Shown here one piece after another: positions 7,085 to 9,447 of a DNA stretch of 9,447 nt. Both the position numbers and the translations under genes were made by a program. This DNA is from Methylococcaceae bacterium NSP1-1 (GTDB lineage: Bacteria > Pseudomonadota > Gammaproteobacteria > Methylococcales > Methylomonadaceae). The DNA lies in assembly GCA_002256465.1 (NCBI GenBank), contig NQJG01000016.1, forward strand, positions 1-9,447. Direction: 5' to 3'. Positions within the stretch are counted from its first letter, which is position 1, and each line of letters begins with the position of its first letter. The notes under the pieces were generated by a model. That model was not told the DNA's origin. It worked only from the letters and a program-made list of their open reading frames with translations, and did not search any database.

Positions 7085-7131
7085 GCGTAGCTTAACCCGA
7101 CGCACCAGAAACTTGCCGGGTTACACTACGC
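7085..7131. repeat. REP-like imperfect palindrome between sga and hprA
   Basis: Arms 7085-7099 (GCGTAG CT TAACCCG) and 7117-7131 (CGGGTTA CA CTACGC) pair over 13 of 15 positions, with a 2x2 internal loop and a 17-base terminal loop. No T-run follows, so it is not an intrinsic terminator. The arrangement looks like a small dispersed intergenic palindrome (REP/MITE type). In the sga-hprA message it would fold into a stable hairpin that may protect the sga 3' end. Confidence 0.65.
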
Positions 7132-7189
7132 TCCCACCCCAAAAACACCTTGCGCCTAAATCCATAACAACACCTATGGAGAATATTCA

Positions 7190-8161
7190 ATGAGCAAACC
7201 TAAAGTCATAGTCACTCGTAAATGGCCGATTGAAGTCGAAGCACAGTTAAAATCACTTTACGACGTACAACTGAACGAAAGTGACACTCCTATGACGGCA
7301 GACGAACTTAAACACGCTTTGCTAACAGCGGATGCCCTATTACCCACAGTTACCGATTTGATTACTGCTGACATACTCAATATTGAAGGCAAACGCACTA
7401 AAATTATCGGCAATTTTGGCGTCGGTTATAACAATATCGACATCAATGCTGCCAAGTCACAAGGTCTGGTTGTTACCAACACGCCGCATGTGTTAACGGA
7501 CTGCACAGCCGATATTGCCATGTTACTGCTGTTAATGTCGGCACGACGAGCCTCTGAAGGTGAACGTCTTTTACGTAACCGGCAATGGACGGGGTGGCGA
7601 CCAACGCATATGCTAGGACAGAAAGTGACCGGTAAAACCTTGGGCTTAATTGGTTTTGGACGCATCGCCCAAGCGATGGCAAAAAAAGCCCATTATGGCT
7701 TCGGCATGAAAATCCTGTTTTACGCGCCTTCACAACCCGCACAAAGCATCATTGACGATTTACAAGCCACTCGTTGTGAAACCGTTGAAGAATTACTGAT
7801 TGAAGCCAATTTTGTCTCTTTACATTGTCCAGGTGGCGATGCAACCCGACATTTAATCAACGAACAACGACTGAAACTGATGCGCCCCTCCGCCCATTTA
7901 ATCAATACCGCGCGTGGCGATGTTGTTGACAGCAAGGCCCTGATTAAAGCGTTAAAAGAAGGCTGGATTGCCGGCGCGGGCCTGGATGTTTTCGAAGGCG
8001 AGCCGAATATAGACCCCGACTTTTTGGAACTGGATAACGTTACACTCTTACCTCATTTGGGTAGTGCAACCGAAGAAACTCGTATCGCAATGGGTAATCG
8101 CGTATTGGAAAATATCGCGGCATTTTTTGCGGGTGAAGAGCCGGGCGATAGAGTTGCTTGA
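7190..8161 (+). CDS. hprA: Hydroxypyruvate reductase (glycerate dehydrogenase family)
   Basis: A 323-residue D-isomer-specific 2-hydroxyacid dehydrogenase. In the serine cycle it reduces hydroxypyruvate to D-glycerate, and family members often also reduce glyoxylate. NFGVGYNNID (75-84) is the substrate-loop region. GLIGFGRIA (152-160) is the dinucleotide-binding turn, with alanine in the third glycine position. The catalytic triad is R242 (INTARGDVVD), E271 (VFEGEP) and H289 (LPHLGSAT). The second beta strand of the Rossmann fold ends ILFYAPS, lacking the acidic residue that usually favours NADH, so NADPH use is plausible (inference). The ATG is preceded by GGAG with an eight-base spacer. It lies 118 bp after sga on the same strand, separated by a hairpin, and is followed at once by an intrinsic terminator. 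A glyoxylate reductase (GhrB/GRHPR-like) label would also fit by sequence alone. Confidence 0.9.
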   Translation: MSKPKVIVTRKWPIEVEAQLKSLYDVQLNESDTPMTADELKHALLTADALLPTVTDLITADILNIEGKRTKIIGNFGVGYNNIDINAAKSQGLVVTNTPHVLTDCTADIAMLLLLMSARRASEGERLLRNRQWTGWRPTHMLGQKVTGKTLGLIGFGRIAQAMAKKAHYGFGMKILFYAPSQPAQSIIDDLQATRCETVEELLIEANFVSLHCPGGDATRHLINEQRLKLMRPSAHLINTARGDVVDSKALIKALKEGWIAGAGLDVFEGEPNIDPDFLELDNVTLLPHLGSATEETRIAMGNRVLENIAAFFAGEEPGDRVA

Positions 8162-8169
8162 TTATCATT

Positions 8170-8206
8170 GGGTTGAGTTGCCATTTGTTTGGCAATCCAA
8201 CCTTTT
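8170..8206 (+). terminator. Rho-independent terminator after hprA
   Basis: Arms 8170-8183 and 8190-8203 form a stem of about 14 bp, with one mismatch and three G-T pairs, around the loop TTTGTT. TTTT follows at 8203-8206. It starts eight bases after the hprA stop. It reads well only on the + strand, since the minus-strand continuation toward hprA lacks a T-run. It closes the sga-hprA unit and limits read-through into convergent mdh. Confidence 0.75.
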
Positions 8207-8280
8207 CTCCCGCTAAAAATAATTAACCAAGCCGCACATGTTTCCCATACTAAATTAAATAAAACCGCGCAATACATCCT

Positions 8281-9258
8281 TCAAAACAAATGCTTAACCG
8301 CATCTCTCTCCTCTTTTAACTCTGCTTCTGTAAGTTTCATCCTTTGCTTGCTAAATTCATTGATAGCCAGACCCTTTACGATACTCGCCTTACCGTCAAC
8401 AACTGTTACCGGAAATGAATAAATAAGGTCTTTGGCAATACCATAGCTTCCGTCAGAGAGCATTCCCATACTTACCCAATCACCTTCTTCGGTACCTAAT
8501 ACCCAATCTCTCATTTGATCAATAGCTGCATTAGCCGCTGATGCCGCGCTTGACTGGCCTCTGGCTTTAATAACAACCGCGCCGCGTTGCTGAACGGTAG
8601 GAATAAATTCATCGACAAACCAGTTTTGACCAACCAGCGATATGGCATCTTGACCCTTTACCTTGGCATGATGTAAATCAGGATACTGCGTGTTCGAATG
8701 ATTACCCCAGATAATCATATTTTTGATATCTGTAGTCAGGACACCACACTTTTCCGCCAACTGGCTTATCGCTCGATTGTGATCCAATCGGGTCATTGCA
8801 GAAAAATTCTCCGGCCTTAAATCGGGGGCATTTTTCAAAGCAATCAAGGCATTGGTATTAGCGGGATTACCTGTTACCAACACTTTTACATCTCTGCTGG
8901 CCACTGCGTTTAATGCCTTGCCTTGTACCGAAAAAATCTCCGCATTAGCTTCCAATAAATCTTTGCGTTCCATACCCGGCCCTCGTGGACGCGCTCCCAC
9001 CAGGAAAGCATAATCAACATTCCTGAATGCCACCATGGGATCATCGGTTATTTCAATCCTGTGCAACAAAGGGCTAGCACAATCATTTAACTCCATCACG
9101 ACACCCTGCAAGGCATTCATAGCCGGCGTGATTTCCAGCAAATGCAAGACTATGGGCTGGTCAGGGCCTAGCAATGAACCCGCGGCCAAACGAAAAAGCA
9201 AAGAATAGCTAATTTGCCCAGCGGCACCGGTAACCGCTATATGAACGGGTGTTTTCAT
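8281..9258 (-). CDS. mdh: NAD-dependent malate dehydrogenase (MDH type 2)
   Basis: A 325-residue lactate/malate dehydrogenase of the cytosolic-like type 2 group (family length about 325-330). It reduces oxaloacetate to malate, the substrate of MtkAB. The N-terminal turn is GAAGQIS (11-17), with serine in the usual third-glycine position. LLEITPAM (40-47, with E42) suits NAD ribose binding. [15 protein letters not shown] (88-102) is the mobile substrate loop, with arginines 90, 92 and 98. LDHNRA (158-163) and WGNHSNTQ (184-191) supply the catalytic D159 and H187. I chose the ATG at 9256-9258 because AAAGGA lies six bases upstream and the family N-terminus starts there; an in-frame ATG eight codons upstream would sit before that ribosome site. 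The gene is convergent with hprA, and no clear minus-strand terminator is visible after its stop. Confidence 0.93.
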   Translation of the reverse strand: MKTPVHIAVTGAAGQISYSLLFRLAAGSLLGPDQPIVLHLLEITPAMNALQGVVMELNDCASPLLHRIEITDDPMVAFRNVDYAFLVGARPRGPGMERKDLLEANAEIFSVQGKALNAVASRDVKVLVTGNPANTNALIALKNAPDLRPENFSAMTRLDHNRAISQLAEKCGVLTTDIKNMIIWGNHSNTQYPDLHHAKVKGQDAISLVGQNWFVDEFIPTVQQRGAVVIKARGQSSAASAANAAIDQMRDWVLGTEEGDWVSMGMLSDGSYGIAKDLIYSFPVTVVDGKASIVKGLAINEFSKQRMKLTEAELKEERDAVKHLF

Positions 9259-9447
9259 TTGTTTTCCTTTTATTTTTATCATTTATCACAGAGCTTATTT
9301 TGATAAAGCCTCATTAATAATCGGCAATCATGATTCCCGACAACATGTGTAACATCCGATCAGCACCTCTCTTCACAGATTTAGTTTTACAAGTGAACGA
9401 ATAGCTGACAATCGACACAATCGTATCATTCCTGCCGCAGTAAAAAC
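9259..9447 (-). promoter_or_regulatory. mdh upstream/leader region with repeats
   Basis: These 189 bases before mdh contain no supported gene. They hold tandem TTTATCA copies (the first at 9275-9281, the second at 9282-9288), an inverted partner TGATAAA at 9301-9307, and the 10-bp palindrome AATCATGATT at 9326-9335. ACAATCG occurs twice with a nine-base period (9408-9414, 9417-9423). The inverted pair could be an operator or a leader hairpin of mdh. On the minus strand TTGTCG and TATTAA at an 18-base spacing is a weak promoter candidate. Confidence 0.4.

Noticed and set aside
9316..9447. Minus-strand frame open from the right edge (about 43 codons) as the end of an upstream gene
   Set aside because: The translation shows no recognisable family and unusual composition, and the region carries repeats expected of a control region. 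Too little sequence to support a gene.
1..9447. CRISPR array, tRNA or rRNA gene, insertion sequence, phage or defence genes
   Set aside because: I saw no regularly spaced repeats, no tRNA-like cloverleaf in the spacers, no transposase or integrase reading frame, and all large frames are assigned to metabolic or structural families.

Overview
The window looks like chromosomal DNA from a gammaproteobacterial (type I, Methylococcales-like) methanotroph or a close methylotrophic relative. The basis is the gene set: malate thiokinase (mtkA, mtkB), malyl-CoA lyase (mcl), serine-glyoxylate aminotransferase (sga), hydroxypyruvate reductase (hprA) and malate dehydrogenase (mdh). These are diagnostic serine-cycle enzymes, here in moderate-GC DNA with gammaproteobacterial-looking flanking genes. 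The taxon is inferred; no rRNA or methane-oxidation gene is present to prove it.

Layout, left to right. (1) At 1-283 (+) is the 3' end of an AEC-type membrane transporter, overlapping cinA by four bases. (2) At 280-1515 (+) is a two-domain CinA-like protein whose C-terminal deamidase domain has lost its signature motif. (3) At 1563-2408 (-) is a membrane-anchored Sel1-repeat protein with half a zinc ribbon. (4) At 2521-5632 (-) lies mcl-mtkA-mtkB, read leftwards; mtkA and mtkB abut with no gap, and a repeat-rich 79-bp spacer separates mcl from mtkA. (5) A 272-bp divergent control region spans 5633-5904. (6) At 5905-8161 (+) lies sga-hprA, with a REP-like hairpin in the spacer and a good intrinsic terminator after hprA. 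(7) At 8281-9258 (-) is mdh, convergent with hprA, with its leader region running to the window edge. No intergenic stretch exceeds 300 bases.

How the genes work together: Sga moves the amino group of serine to glyoxylate, giving hydroxypyruvate and glycine. HprA reduces hydroxypyruvate to glycerate. After glycerate kinase, enolase and PEP carboxylase (none encoded here), Mdh reduces oxaloacetate to malate. MtkAB makes malyl-CoA, and Mcl splits it into acetyl-CoA and the glyoxylate that Sga consumes. Six genes in three transcription units thus cover most of the serine cycle. glyA, ppc, glycerate kinase and the mtdA/fch formate-assimilation genes are not in the window.

I found no clearly new defence, mobile or RNA system. 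The most notable points are the degenerate CinA deamidase domain, a nine-G run inside the mtkA coding sequence, the intergenic repeat structures, and shared TGAT/ATCA dyads upstream of sga and mdh.
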